A stretch of DNA of 64,000 nt from Podospora comata (taxonomy: Eukaryota; Ascomycota; Sordariomycetes; Sordariales; Podosporaceae), in contig CP071493.1 in assembly GCA_017354895.1 (NCBI GenBank), forward strand, positions 4,526,001-4,590,000, in the 5' to 3' direction. Within the stretch, counting starts at the first letter, position 1. Each line of letters opens with the position of its first letter. Of the stretch, positions 1 to 11,233 are shown in pieces. The notes beneath the pieces are model-generated. The model was not told where the DNA came from and did not search any database. It saw nothing but the letters and a program-made list of their open reading frames with translations. Position numbers and translations under genes: made by a program.

Positions 1-3000
1 GTTTCAAATCGAGCCTGAGCCGCCAGTGTACTTGGCTCAATCCTGAGGACCCAACGAACTTTGATATCACCTACTCGCCAAGCATGTCCTTCTGCGGTGG
101 TTATCTCAATGCCACTACAGGAAAGGCAGAGCCTTGGGTCTACTCCAACTCTCCGACAAGAAATCTATCGGAAGAGTTTCTCGTGAAGGGTGCCCAGAAT
201 TCCAAAGGCCATGTATGCCCGCGAGGGTCCATCTGTCTTCAACAAGACAACCCCTTCAACGGAACGGTCAACTTTGATGACATCGGACACTCTCTTGAGC
301 TAGTGTTTGTGATCATGAGCGCGAACACCTTCAGCGACTTGATGTACTATACGGTCAGTTCCGACTTTTTACCTGCGGCACTGTTCTTTGGCGCTGGAAT
401 CATCATCATGATGCTCTGGATGACGAACTTGTTGATTGCCGTCATCACATCATCTTTCCAGGTCATTCGCGAGGAATCCAAGGCCAGCGCCTTTACGTCC
501 GAGGACTCCTATTTCGCAGCACCTACGGATGCCGCTACGCGGCGACTTTCAGGATTGCAACGCTTTGTGAAAAACACACAGTGGCTGTGGGCACTTGTGA
601 TCACATTTGGGCTATTTGCCCAAGCCTTGCGGACGGCTTCCATGGATGCGATGCGTGAGAGGTTTATCAACACAACAGAGGTCGTTGTAACCATCCTTTT
701 GGCTATCGACATTGCCATACGTTTTGCTGCGGACCACCACCGGTTTCATCGCAGTCCTCGTAACCTCTTCGACCTATTCCTAGCCGTCATCACCGTCATC
801 ATTCTCATCCCCCCCATCCGCAATTCAGGTCAGGTCTACAACTGGCTGACCATCTTCCAAATCCTGCGGGTGTATCGCGTTGTTCTCACCATACCAATGA
901 CGCGAGACTTGATTTACCTCGTCCTTGGAAATGTCACCGGTATCGGGAACTTGATGCTCTTCGTCTTTCTTATGACCTTCCTTATGGCCATTTTCGCATC
1001 ACAGCTATTCCGTGGTCAAATCCCAGCCTTGGATTCAGATGACGAGTGGATCGGGATCCCCTTCAACACCATCTACAACTCCTTTCTGGGCATGTACCAA
1101 GTTCTGTCGAGTGAGGGCTGGACAGAAATTCTGTACAATGTCACCACGTACACGGTGAGCAAGAAGACGTCGTGGATCGGCGCTGTGTTCCTCATCGGCT
1201 GGTTCATCCTCTCGTACTTTATTCTCATCAATATGTTCATTGCTGTCATCCAGGAGAACTTCGATGTGGGAGAGGACATGAAGCGCCTTGAGCAAGTGAA
1301 GGCGTTTTTGCAACGGAGAGAGCTGGGCGGTTCGTCCAATCTGGCCTTGTCCAAAGTCTTTGGCTTCGGCCGGTCCAAGCACCGCTCAGACCCTCTTGAT
1401 CAGGGCACGGGAATGATAGATATGTTGTTCAAAGAAGGGTTCGTTCGCGAATTTCTCGACGAAAGCTTGGACCCTTTGGAGACTACAGATGGCCAAGCAC
1501 CACCTCGAGCAACAACCACATACAACGGCAATGTCAAACCAGGGTTCCTCTCCGCCATATGGGGCCACTTGGTGACCAAGTTTACCAGCCGAGAGCCCAA
1601 TCCATTCTACTCCAACATCCGCTTCGAGGCGGCCAACGCGACTTTGGATCCTGGCCAGCTCGCCCGCCAGGCTGTGAGCGCAACGGCAGCCCGGCGCAAA
1701 GCACAGCGGGAGTATCTGATGCGCCATCCAAATTACAATACGTCTCTGTTCATCTTCAAGCCACGAAATCCTATCCGCCGTCTCTGTCAGAAGATGGTGG
1801 GCCCGGGCCGCGGTACTGAGCGCTTTGAAGGTGTTCAGCCGAATAAGTACGCATGGTACACCTTCTCAGCCCTGATTTACGCTGCCATTGTTGCCATGGT
1901 CATTCTCGCTTGCATCACGACTCCCCTCTACCAAAAGGAATACTTTCAAGACAAGGACAAAACCAAGGTCAACTGGTTCGTGTGGTCAGATATGGCGTTT
2001 GCCATCGTGTTTACAGCCGAAGCGGGCATCAAAATCATTGCGGACGGCTTCATGTGGACTCCGAATGCGTACTTCCGCAGTACATGGGGCGCTATTGATG
2101 CCATCGTGTTAGTTACCCTGTGGATCAACGTCATCACGCTGTTTACCCAAAACGGAGAGGTATCCCGCGCCGTCGGTGCCTTCAAGGCTCTCAGGGCGCT
2201 GCGACTATTGAATGTCAGCGATAGCGCCAGAGAAACGTTTCATTCGTTGCTCATTGTTGGGGGTTGGAAGATATTGAGTGTGAGTTTTCCTGTTTGTTCC
2301 CAGGCCATCATCTGACCAAACGCTGATTATTTCCTCCTTTAGGCTGCTTTTGTGTCCATATCGCTCTTGATTCCATTCGCAATCTACGGCCTGAATCTGT
2401 TCAACGGGAAGATGGTCTCTTGCAACGATGGGGAAGATATTATAAACCTCAGTGACTGTGTCGGCGAGTATTTCGCAACCCCGTTCAACAACGAATGGCC
2501 GATGCTTGCGCCCAGAGTGGCAGACAACCCCTTCTTCAATTTCGACGACTTTGGATCGTCCCTTTTTATTCTGTTTCAGATTGTCAGTCAAGAAGGGTGG
2601 ACGGACGTCTCCTTTGCAGCACAGGCCATCACCGGCCAGGGACTTCAACCGTTAGGCGCGCCGCCATATCCGGCCGAGGGCAACGCGTTGTTCTTCGTCG
2701 TCTTCAACCTCATGGCCACCGTCTTTGTGCTCACTTTGTTCATTTCTGTCTTTATGCGAAACTACACGGAGCAAACCGGCGTCGCCTTCCTGACGGCCGA
2801 ACAGCGCTCGTGGCTCGAGTTGAGGAAGCTCCTCAGACAAATCTCGCCTTCCAAAAATGCTTACGACGACAGCAAGAACAAGTGGAAGATCTGGTGTCAT
2901 AAGCGCGCCATCGAGAAGCGAGGGAAATGGTATCTTGCCATCACGTCGGTTCTCGTTTTCCACCTTATCCTGCTGCTTTCGGAATTCTACAACGAGCCTG

Positions 3001-4811
3001 AGTGGTGGAGGTGGACCCGAGATGGTTTATTCTTGTTGTTCACGCTCATTTACATCGTCAACATCATCATTCGCATTGTCGGCCTTGGCTGGACGCGGTT
3101 CCGGCGGAGCTCATGGGACTTGTTCTCTCTGGTCGCGGTTACGGGCACTTTCGCCACGTCAATTCTCTTCCTCACGGACCAGATGCAGGACACGTACATT
3201 CAACTACATAAGTTCTTCTTGGTGGCGCTCGTTCTCCTGCTGATCCCCCGGAATGACGCACTAGACCAGCTTTTCAAGACGGCAGCTGCCAGTTTGACGA
3301 CCATTGGCAGCCTTCTTGCTACGTGGCTGATCTTCTTCTTGGTGTTCGCTATAGCGCTGACGCAGACGTTCAGCCTTACCCGCTTCGGCAGCGGGGAGGA
3401 TGGCAACATCAACTTGCGAACAGTGCCTCACGCTCTAATCCTCCTCTTTAGGTTCAGTTGCGGCGAGGGCTGGAACGAAGTCATGGAGGATTTTGCACAG
3501 ATCAAACCCCCGCTCTGCGTAGAGAGTCCTATTTTCTCTGAGAGCGACTGCGGTAGCACTGCTTGGGCTAGAACCCTGTTTGTTGCCTGGAACATCATTA
3601 GCATGTATCTCTTTGTCAGTTTGTTTGTGTCGCTGATTTATGAGAGTTTCTCGTATGTGTATCAGCGGACCAGCGGCTTGGCGGTGGTTGAGCGCGACGA
3701 GATTAGACGCTTCAAGGAGGCCTGGCGAAGTGTTGATCCACTAGGCACTGGATTCATCAGCAAGGAGGCTTTTCCCCGACTTTTAGGCGAGCTCTCTGGC
3801 GTGTTCGAGATGCGTATTTACGAGGCTGAGGACTCGGTCCGTAGCATTCTGGAAGACGTGCGTAAGGATAACGATGCGGTGAGCACCAGACACGCTTCTG
3901 TCGTCAGCAAGAGCCAGTACCAGACTGGTGTCGACCTGGCCAAGCTGAATGAGCGGCTGTCCAAGATTGATGTTCAAAAAGTGCGCGCACGCCGCCATCG
4001 TTTCAACATATTCTTCGAAGAGGTCATGGTGTCTGCTGACCCCGAGAGAGGTATCTCGTTCACGACGGTGCTGATGATTTTGGCACATTACAACATTATT
4101 AATGACAGCAAGAGTCTCAGGTAAGTTTTCTTCTTGCCCAAATCTGTCACAACAAATTGATGATACGCTAACACATTGTAACCTAGACTTGATGAGTTTC
4201 TGCGTCGAAAATTGCGCTTGCAGCGTGTCGAGGAAGAAGTCCGACGTCGTATCGTGCTAGGCTTCTTTGATATGCTGTACTATTCGCGACAGTTCAAGCG
4301 CCACATGCAATCGAAACAAAACGCGCGCATGACGGCTATCCCGCAGTTGGATGTGCCTGAGATCCTGGTGGACAACGAAGAGGAGCGGCGGGAACGTAAT
4401 ACGGTTGCGGGCGTACCAGGGGGGGCCGGTATCGGCACGCTTACAGAAGAGGGCGCCACTCTTCTCGCTGCGGCGGCAGCTGACACCAATGGGCGGGCGC
4501 GGAGCTGGTCTGGTCTTGGAGCGGATCTGTCGTCTTATGACACGTCCTACGGCCATCCGCTTGCTGGCTCACGGACATCAAAGCCGTCTGCCTCGGGACA
4601 CCAAGCTCAGCGCAGCGGGTTCAGCTTCGACCTCCCTGACCCGGCAGACGGCGCCCAGGATGACGAGGCCACCAGTCCGATAGGGAGACGGGGTAGCTCG
4701 GTGAGCCCAGCGGTGGTTAGGGACATGTTGGACGATTCTGTGTGGGTGGAGAGCATTCGGAGAAGTGCCACGATGAGAAAGAGCGGTTGGGGACCGTCGG
4801 GGGGGTTCTAA
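1..4811 (+). CDS. CCH1: Voltage-gated calcium channel alpha subunit Cch1 (5' part outside window)
   Basis: Plasma-membrane high-affinity calcium channel pore subunit, working with Mid1 in calcium uptake under stress or pheromone signalling (family knowledge). The visible exons are <1-2279, 2343-4120 and 4187-4811; the reading frame starts at base 3 and runs 1559 residues to TAA. Both introns (2280-2342, 4121-4186) have GT..AG ends and keep phase. The fragment begins in the extracellular loop of repeat I and shows four pore loops: SANTF in repeat I, then SEGW, QEGW and GEGW in repeats II to IV. Each pore is followed by a hydrophobic S6, such as the one near residues 121-152. After repeat IV comes an EF-hand-like stretch around VDPLGTGFISKE, then a Ser/Gly-rich cytoplasmic tail. 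The first filter position is Asn (codon about 324) and not Glu; the other three are Glu (1113, 2592, 3465). No frame breaks were seen. The N-terminus and repeat I S1-S5 lie upstream of the window. Confidence 0.95.
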
Positions 4812-6766
4812 GCCATAATGTCAAGCTTACTGGGTATGGAGTCAAAAGAGACGGTTGATCTATGGCGTTTGGGTGCGGGTTTATCTTGCCTCATGATTTC
4901 GACGATCAAGGGAGGAGCATTGTCATTTTTAAAAGCATTGGCGCACCAGGACTTGGGGGGTTGGATTGACGTCTTCACTACCGGAACATGTGCAGATGGA
5001 AAGTATTGCTAATATTTACGATGTAGAGTGGGGAACAGCCTTTCAAGAATGGTGATAGATGGAGACAAACCAACGGCTCGCGTTCTATTTTGGAATAAAA
5101 ACGTTTTCAGAAGAACAGGTTCGACCACAGAGACTTCAGGCGTGGCATGGTGCACATAATAATAGGGAGATCGTAAGGGGCTCAATCATGGCGCCACCAT
5201 ACCGGCTGATGCGATGATGGTCTTCAATGCAAGGTGAGCAGTTGTCCAAACCTGGCCCACAGCGAAACTGTTAGGAGAGGGAGGGAGGGCTATGGAAGGC
5301 CCAACCGAGAGCCATTATTTGCATATTTCCAGAAGCTTTCGAAGGTATCAAACGAAGATGGACACATTTGGTGTTTGTCAGAAATCCGTCTGAAGTAGAG
5401 AGTGGTGTGGCAAAGCGAGCTTCTGAAACAAGCCGTGCACGCCATTTGGTTAGCACAACACAGCAACGTCAAGCCCCTGAGGTGCAGGGTCGCTGAGCCA
5501 AGGCCCCCTAACACGAGCCCGCGATGGCCATGAGGTTCCGATGTTAGTGGGTGTCTCTTTCTTGGCTGGGGAAGCTCACCTGTAACGGACGATCACACGC
5601 AGAACAGGGGGTCGACTTACTGGGCCTGGTCCCACGACTGGTTACTTACTCGATGTTGATATTAGGTTTGTGTGCGATGATGCGGCAAAACACTAACAGC
5701 AATGGCAGCGACCACGATGAAAGAAGCTATCGTCAAGCACTTGGGATGCGCTTGTTGACGGCTCTGATGGCTTCCCGGCGGCGACTTCCCGGCAAATACT
5801 ACTCCTGCGTCGGCGAAAATGCCAGTGATTGTGCATGTTGTTTCACGCCCGATTTTGGATGTGGGGCTCACCTGTCGATTGTTTCATGGCTGACTTGGTT
5901 GGGAGTTACAGTCTTCTTGCCCGCTGTCATGTCTAGAACCTCGTGCTCTCAACTCTAGCAAGTCGAAGCTAGGCCTTGCTTTGCGGCCTCTTATCTCCGC
6001 GACGAGAATCCATTGTTGGGGATCCTCGGCTGCGCCAGATTGATGTGCAATTGAGCAGCATGTCTTCAAGGGTGATCGCATAAGAGTCATGGTGTTGAGT
6101 CTGGGTGAGCTCCCTTCTTAAGGGACACCCATCCCAGCAACGTGCATAACAGATGTTCTTGCAGTTCCTGTTACCCACACTTTCGACTAATCCACTCCGG
6201 TTCTTTTCTATCCGTCCGAGCTAGGCTGTGCCTACTCCTGCATTGTTTTGTATCCTACCGTCCCGCGGGGCACTATTTCTCACCTTTTTTTCTTACTCTT
6301 GTGACCCTTGCAGTCGTCCCAAATCGGACCCAGGCTCTCCCTCGCCCCCCTTGTCGATGTTGCAGGACCCCTGGCGGACTCCCCTTGCAACACCACTCAG
6401 ATCCCTCACCTTTCCCCCTCAACATTCAACATCAACTCCTGATTACTTAAAGTGAGAGGTTTCCCAGCTCGGCATCTTAGGAGAGAGTCTTTGTGTTTGT
6501 CCCCCTCGGCCTTCCCAAAACCGTTGCTAACTACCAACAGGCAGTTTTGCCAAATCTTCTTCGTGATCTTCTAGATCGTCCCGTCTTTTAAGAAATCACA
6601 ATAAATAAGCCTTTGGCTTCACTCAACATTCGCTTTTGACAAGCCTTGCCTCATTCACTTCTTCAGGCTGTGCCTCCTCAACTTTATCTCAAACGACCTT
6701 TAAGACCACAACACCAACATTCTTTCTCATCCAACCTCACCAACCCTCCATTCTTCCACAATCAAG
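4812..6766. other. Intergenic: CCH1 3' region and leader of the small gene
   Basis: I find no convincing gene here. AATAAA at 5094-5099 is a plausible polyadenylation signal for CCH1. From about 6180 the DNA becomes C/T-rich, as in fungal promoters and leaders. A possible 5' UTR intron lies at 6452-6540 (GTGAGA donor, GCTAAC branch site near 6526, CAG acceptor). Short ORFs in this stretch have no family-like sequence. Confidence 0.6.
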
Positions 6767-7048
6767 ATGCATTCCCCTTCCCGCTTCCAGACCATCGCGG
6801 CCCGCTTCTCGCCTCACAAGCTTCGCACCTCGTTCCGCCGGTCCTCCTCTGCTTCCACCTCTTCCCGTGCCAGCAGTGACCGGATGTCGTTCACATCACA
6901 AGCCAGCTCCCCAGTCGAGACAATCAACAGCATTGTGCTCCGCCAGAAATCGTTCGACCTGGACGGCGATGAGAAGGACCTGTTTGTCCTCGAGCCGAGA
7001 CCGGCCGCCACGTTTTGCAGTCTTGAGGCTCGCATGTCGTCCTTTTAA
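6767..7048 (+). CDS. Small Ser/Arg-rich protein of 93 residues, function unknown
   Basis: A single-exon ORF whose ATG sits in a good fungal context (CAAGATGC) after a long pyrimidine-rich leader that carries a likely 5' UTR intron at 6452-6540. The first 50 residues are rich in Ser and Arg with basic patches (SPHKLRTSFRRSSSAS). The C-terminal half is more acidic and ordered-looking (VLRQKSFDLDGDEKDLFVLE), with RQKSFDLD resembling a phosphorylation or 14-3-3-type site. There is no signal peptide or membrane segment. I do not recognise the family. Leader structure, start context and the shift from basic to acidic composition argue for a real gene, but a chance ORF is possible. Confidence 0.55.
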   Translation: MHSPSRFQTIAARFSPHKLRTSFRRSSSASTSSRASSDRMSFTSQASSPVETINSIVLRQKSFDLDGDEKDLFVLEPRPAATFCSLEARMSSF

Positions 7049-8208
7049 GTTGGGGGAATGGCACGCACGCACACACACACACATGGCGTGGATTACACCA
7101 ACACAGACACAACACACACACACACAAATGAAACGATTCTTACGACGACGACGCAACAACACACCACGCGGCACTGGGAAGTGGCAAGTTTAGTTTTATG
7201 AGCAAAAAAAAGGGGGGGAAAGAGGTGGATAATGGTCTTCCAGTGCTGGAAACTCTGACATATACACAACATCTTTCACCCAGTCCTCTACACCACTTTT
7301 TCACGACACTCATTTTTTTATACGAAAGTTTTAGGGATTATGGTTTTTACGGGCGGACTGACACACACGGACGGATGATGCCGACAAAGATACCGGCCGG
7401 CGTTTTCTTTTGGGAGCAAGAGTCATGAAGAGATTTGTTTTATGGCTCAGGCTATTGGTAGCTGATTTTTGGGATATATTTTGGGGTATCTTTTTCTGGA
7501 GCAAAGGCAATGCCACACCCCGTAGAAAAGGGGGTAGGTGGCTGCCGTGCATGTTTAATGCTTTTCTACGCTTGTGTGAGAAAGTTGGTTCTGATATGGT
7601 TTTGTCAGACTGGCCTTCTTGCATCTTGTCTTGCGACAAACTTCAATCAAAAATCTGGCTTTTTTTGCAGCCTTTGAAACTAGCACAACTCTTGGACCGT
7701 TTCTCTCTCTCTCCTTTTGCTTGTGATCTTGGGTTTGATGCAGTGGTTACCGTCGGCTATGTGAAGAGGAATGTTGTGCGCGCATGGACAGCAGCGAGAT
7801 GCAGGTCAAGATGCGATGCATTGCAGATGCAAGTCAGACTTCTCGTCTGAGCATGCAAGGCACCGATCGATCGTTCTGGGCTTGAGCTCTCGAACTCCTC
7901 ATTGTTGCCACTGTCTTGGTTCCTGTCTGAGGTTCCTGAAGCAAGCACAAATTTCGAAACACCGATGGGCACTTTTGGATTTTGGATAAGGGATGGAGAT
8001 CGGAGACGGGGATTGGTCTCGGATTGCGGGGCCGGAGAACCCAACTGTAAAAGCCGATAAGTATGTGGCCGGGCCTCTCCGCTCTGGCGTTGTCGCGCTT
8101 CACCGCAACGAAAAGTCTCCAAACCCTCTTTCGAGGAGGAGGTTGGTCTCGGCTTTGCGAAAGGGACGAAAAACGGACGTGCAGCGGACGAGATAAGATT
8201 TTGATCTA
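7049..8208. other. Gene-free DNA with CA microsatellite
   Basis: This holds the 3' region of the small gene, beginning with an interrupted CA/CG repeat at 7061-7127. Several short ORFs occur on both strands, none with recognisable protein features. It ends at the TA dinucleotide that borders the transposon. Confidence 0.6.
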
Positions 8209-8245
8209 CACCTCTGCCTACGAAATTGTTGTTAGTGCGCGACTT
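8209..8245 (+). repeat. Left terminal inverted repeat of the Tc1-like element
   Basis: Begins CACCTCTGCCTACG directly after TA and pairs with the right end at about 9745-9781, with about 6 differences, mostly transitions. Confidence 0.8.
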
Positions 8246-8611
8246 GCCCCACAAAACAACCACCAAATATGACAGTGATCAACAGCCACATACGCAATAT
8301 CGAAATTCATCGAATTTCAGGTCACTATGCTACCATTTTCTATGGCAAGGGTACTTCCCAGTTCTTAAGGAAATGCAAACCCACTCGCGTGGCATTGCAG
8401 CGACCGACTCTCACCCACCGTCAACATCATGAGAATCAGCGCCTTGGTCAACCACAGCAATATTCACACTTGACCTTCGGCCGAGCGATTTTATCGGCTT
8501 CAATTGGCAAGGCAACACCGGCCACACTGGCATCTGAAATCCCACAAGGCTCAGGACCTCACGCGTGAGCTAAAAGTCCATATATATCCCTAACCCTCTA
8601 CACTTCACATC

Positions 8612-8636
8612 TGACTGACTGACTGACCGACCGACC
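8612..8636 (+). repeat. TGAC/CGAC tetranucleotide tandem repeat
   Basis: Four-base units TGAC then CGAC run immediately upstream of the transposase coding frame, containing an in-frame TGA at 8620 and branch-site-like CTGAC copies just before CCACAG at 8635-8640. Confidence 0.7.
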
Positions 8637-8673
8637 ACAGATTGAAATCCGGGCCTTACGCTTCAAAGGCAAG

Positions 8674-9642
8674 ATGAAGTATGACGAAATAGCCAAAGCA
8701 ACAGGCGCGTCTATGAGGCAAGTCGAATACGCCTGCAATTCGCCGTTGACCCCGCGTTCCGACCGTCGTGGCCGTAGGCCCTCAGAGTTCACCGCCGAAG
8801 AAAAAGACCGAATCGCTCGCGCCCTCAATGACGACCTTATCGCTCGTAAGCTCAAATGGGAAGATTTACGGTGGTATTTGGAGGGTTTTGACAGGTTCAA
8901 AGATCGAGCCTTTATCACGGCCATGAGAAATGCCGGCTTCCAACGCAAGGTGCCACCTCGGAAGATCCAACTCACCGCCCGGCACCGAGCCGACCGGTTG
9001 GCCTTTTGCCGCGAGCAATTGGCACTTCGGCCTCGCCCAGAAGACTGGGAAAACGTGGCCTTCAGCGATGAGACCTGGGCAACCAATAGCCACATATGGA
9101 AAAGGTGGCTTACAATTCACGAAGCCGAGGATATCGAAGCCTGGGCGGCCGTCAGGGAAAGGCCTCACGGATGGATGTTCTGGGGTATGATATGTGGGAG
9201 CGAGAAGGCCGGTTCATTTGTGTGGGAGAAGCACTACGGGAGTATCAACAGTGAGAAATATATTAGGTATATTTGCCCGCTAATCCATGGTTTTATTATG
9301 GGAAAAGCGGCGCAAGGTACTCCAGTGGTTTTACAACAAGATAATGCCTCGTCTCACATATCCTACGCAACTCGGGCTCACATTGCTAGCCTTGGAATCG
9401 AAACCCTGACCTGGCCAGCAAAATCACCAGATTTGAACCCCATTGAGAATGTGTGGTTTTGGATGAAAAATTGGATCGAAGTCAATTATAATATCCAAAG
9501 CCTCACTCCCAGGACCTTGCGTAGGGCAATTGAAGCAGCCTGGGCAGCAGTGCCTTGTGAGTGGCTTCGTGAGCTTACCCATAGTATGCCCCGAAGGCTT
9601 CAAGAGGTGATTGAAGCTGAGGGTAGACTCATTCGCTATTAG
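8674..9642 (+). CDS. Tc1/mariner (IS630-like) DD34E transposase
   Basis: 322 residues from the ATG at 8674. It catalyses cut-and-paste transposition into TA sites (family knowledge). An N-terminal helix-turn-helix (MKYDEIAKATGASMRQVEYA) is followed by a second DNA-binding region. The catalytic core has Asp in FSDETW, Asp in LQQDNASSH, and Glu in SPDLNPIENVW; 34 residues separate the last two, the Tc1 spacing. No frame break occurs across the ORF. Codons upstream of the ATG still read family-like (IEIRALRFKGK) back to 8641, after a CCACAG that could be a splice acceptor. In the same frame a TGA occurs at 8620 inside a TGAC tandem repeat. The true protein may therefore start in an upstream exon, or the N-terminus may be slightly damaged. 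Confidence 0.88.
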   Translation: MKYDEIAKATGASMRQVEYACNSPLTPRSDRRGRRPSEFTAEEKDRIARALNDDLIARKLKWEDLRWYLEGFDRFKDRAFITAMRNAGFQRKVPPRKIQLTARHRADRLAFCREQLALRPRPEDWENVAFSDETWATNSHIWKRWLTIHEAEDIEAWAAVRERPHGWMFWGMICGSEKAGSFVWEKHYGSINSEKYIRYICPLIHGFIMGKAAQGTPVVLQQDNASSHISYATRAHIASLGIETLTWPAKSPDLNPIENVWFWMKNWIEVNYNIQSLTPRTLRRAIEAAWAAVPCEWLRELTHSMPRRLQEVIEAEGRLIRY

Positions 9643-9695
9643 TATAGGTACTTAGGTTTATATGGGGAAATGGGCTTTTTGGAAGTACCTATACT
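9641..9695. repeat. Perfect 13-bp inverted repeat (hairpin) after the transposase stop
   Basis: AGTATAGGTACTT at 9641-9653 is the exact reverse complement of AAGTACCTATACT at 9683-9695, with a 29 nt loop. It overlaps the transposase stop codon and could form a stem-loop in the 3' UTR. It may also be a tiny nested palindromic insertion. Confidence 0.7.
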
Positions 9696-9744
9696 TAATG
9701 GAAATTCAATAACATGTCTGTGTGCTATACCCTATCAGGTTAGA

Positions 9745-9781
9745 AAGTCACTCGCTAACAATAATTTCGTCGGCGGAGGTG
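9745..9781 (-). repeat. Right terminal inverted repeat of the Tc1-like element
   Basis: Its reverse complement begins CACCTCCGCCGACG, matching the left end; it is followed directly by TA at 9782-9783. Confidence 0.8.
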
Positions 9782-11233
9782 TAACTTGATCCAGGGTTTC
9801 CATGTGGGACCACCAAAAGGCCAGCGAACGAGACCTCTTTCTCGGCGCTTACACAATTCATCGTGTGTTGGGCCACTCAGAGATGAGACTGCACATTTGA
9901 GCAAATCCAAGAAGACGGTGGAGGTTTTGTACAGCTGGCAATTTCACCCCCGTGTTCCCCAAACAGGGCGAGCAAATCCGGGGCGTTGCTCTCGCCTTGT
10001 TGCACCTGCGAGATGGGGGCCAGCATGTGCCTGGTGACCAGCTAGACGTACGTAAGTGGGAGCCGATGCAAGCGTGGGTCGGGCACCAAAGGGGGAGAAT
10101 GTTCGAGGGCACCTCCCACGGGCAGATTAAGGTTGAACCACTGGCAGTGGCGGTAGGTAGGTAGGTGGTGCGGGTGCAGACACTGCCATGACATGTTCTT
10201 TCCCACCTTGATCGCATTCTGCATCAATCCTATTGGAGCCGGTTGAGACTAGACACGACACTGCTTCCTGTTTACTTAAGATCGATGGGAAACCCCGAAC
10301 CACTGTCTATCATGACGCTCCTGGCCAGACACTCCCCTGGCTCTGCTGCTCTCACCTCACTGATCAAACATCTCCGCCGATCTGGCATCATCGACATCCT
10401 CATCTCTTGGAGAACATCCACAGTTTACTGTATTGTCTCCCCGATATCAATTCTGAAAACAATCCCACGGAATTCAGCCGCTCGTCTGAGGAACACAGTC
10501 CGGAGGGTCTATCGCAGCAACAGATCAAAGATGGCAGGACCACAGACGAAACCTTTGCCAAAGGGCCGGCAATCCTACACTGCTCGTGAAACAACACCAA
10601 TGTCGACGACAACAAAAGGAAGGATGATGGATTCCAGGGTGATGAAGCGGCAAAGCCAAACTGCCATGGCGAAGAGACAGAAAGTGTCAGTTGTAGCATC
10701 ACATTGCAGTACGCATCCAAGACACAAAAGTAAGCACTTCTTTCAGATCTCACTTTTGCATCTTGAAGAAGCATTGTTTTCTGTCTCTTTTCATCGGTGT
10801 TTTGGCTCTTCATCAGTGTGAGCTGTGCCTTTGGTTTACTGTTTCTCTGGTTTTCGTCCGAGCTATTATGTTGCTCTCTGCGTCAACGAAGCCTTGCAGG
10901 CTGGAAGAGCAACTTGTTCACGTGTGGGCCTTCCGGCGGCGACAAGTGAATAGAATGGTTCTCTCTAGTACTATTGTTTGTTCAAGTGAATAGCCCTCAG
11001 TCACGCCAAACCTCTGCCTTTTCAGTCCTCCCACTTTTTCACCCATCAAGTTTCGCCGGAACTGTCACTGCCAGCAAGCTCCAACTGCCAAATTACGTCC
11101 ACTGCTTCTGCTTTTGCGTTGCAGTTTTCTTCGTCCTTTCCCAGCAAACACGCAGAATTCGACGAGTTGCTAACGAAGGACCATCGAAAATACAGATCTC
11201 GAGGACTTCCTCACAACCAAGATCTTCCCAGAC
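9782..11233. other. Gene-free DNA upstream of the 298-residue gene
   Basis: No protein-like ORF is supported. The longest ORF here (10243-10821) has a random-looking composition. The last 250 bases are C/T-rich and could be a leader. Confidence 0.55.

Larger units (their letters stand above)
8209..9781 (+). mobile_element. Tc1/mariner-type DNA transposon, apparently full length
   Basis: Element of 1573 bp with imperfect terminal inverted repeats of about 37 bp and about 6 mismatches. The left end begins CACCTCTGCC and the reverse complement of the right end begins CACCTCCGCC; both continue through ACGAAATT and TTGTTAG to GACTT. A TA dinucleotide flanks each end (8207-8208 and 9782-9783), the target duplication expected of this superfamily. 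Inside is one intact transposase ORF (8674-9642). The element lacks the AT-enrichment expected of RIP. About 465 bp of left subterminal sequence could hold a missing first exon. The ends were found by eye; the family name is left open. Confidence 0.85.

Noticed and set aside
8269-8568. 100-codon ORF in the left part of the Tc1-like element as a first transposase exon
   Set aside because: A GTGAGC donor follows, but joining to the acceptor before 8641 does not keep the frame and the residues are not family-like.
8586-8600. CCCTAACCCTC resembling a telomere repeat
   Set aside because: Only about two imperfect units, inside a transposon; fungal telomere tracts are long arrays of TTAGGG.
10243-10821. 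192-codon plus-strand ORF upstream of the 298-residue gene
   Set aside because: Composition is Ser/Arg/Thr noise without domain-like pattern, overlapping ORFs exist in other frames, and no splice signals or family features support it.
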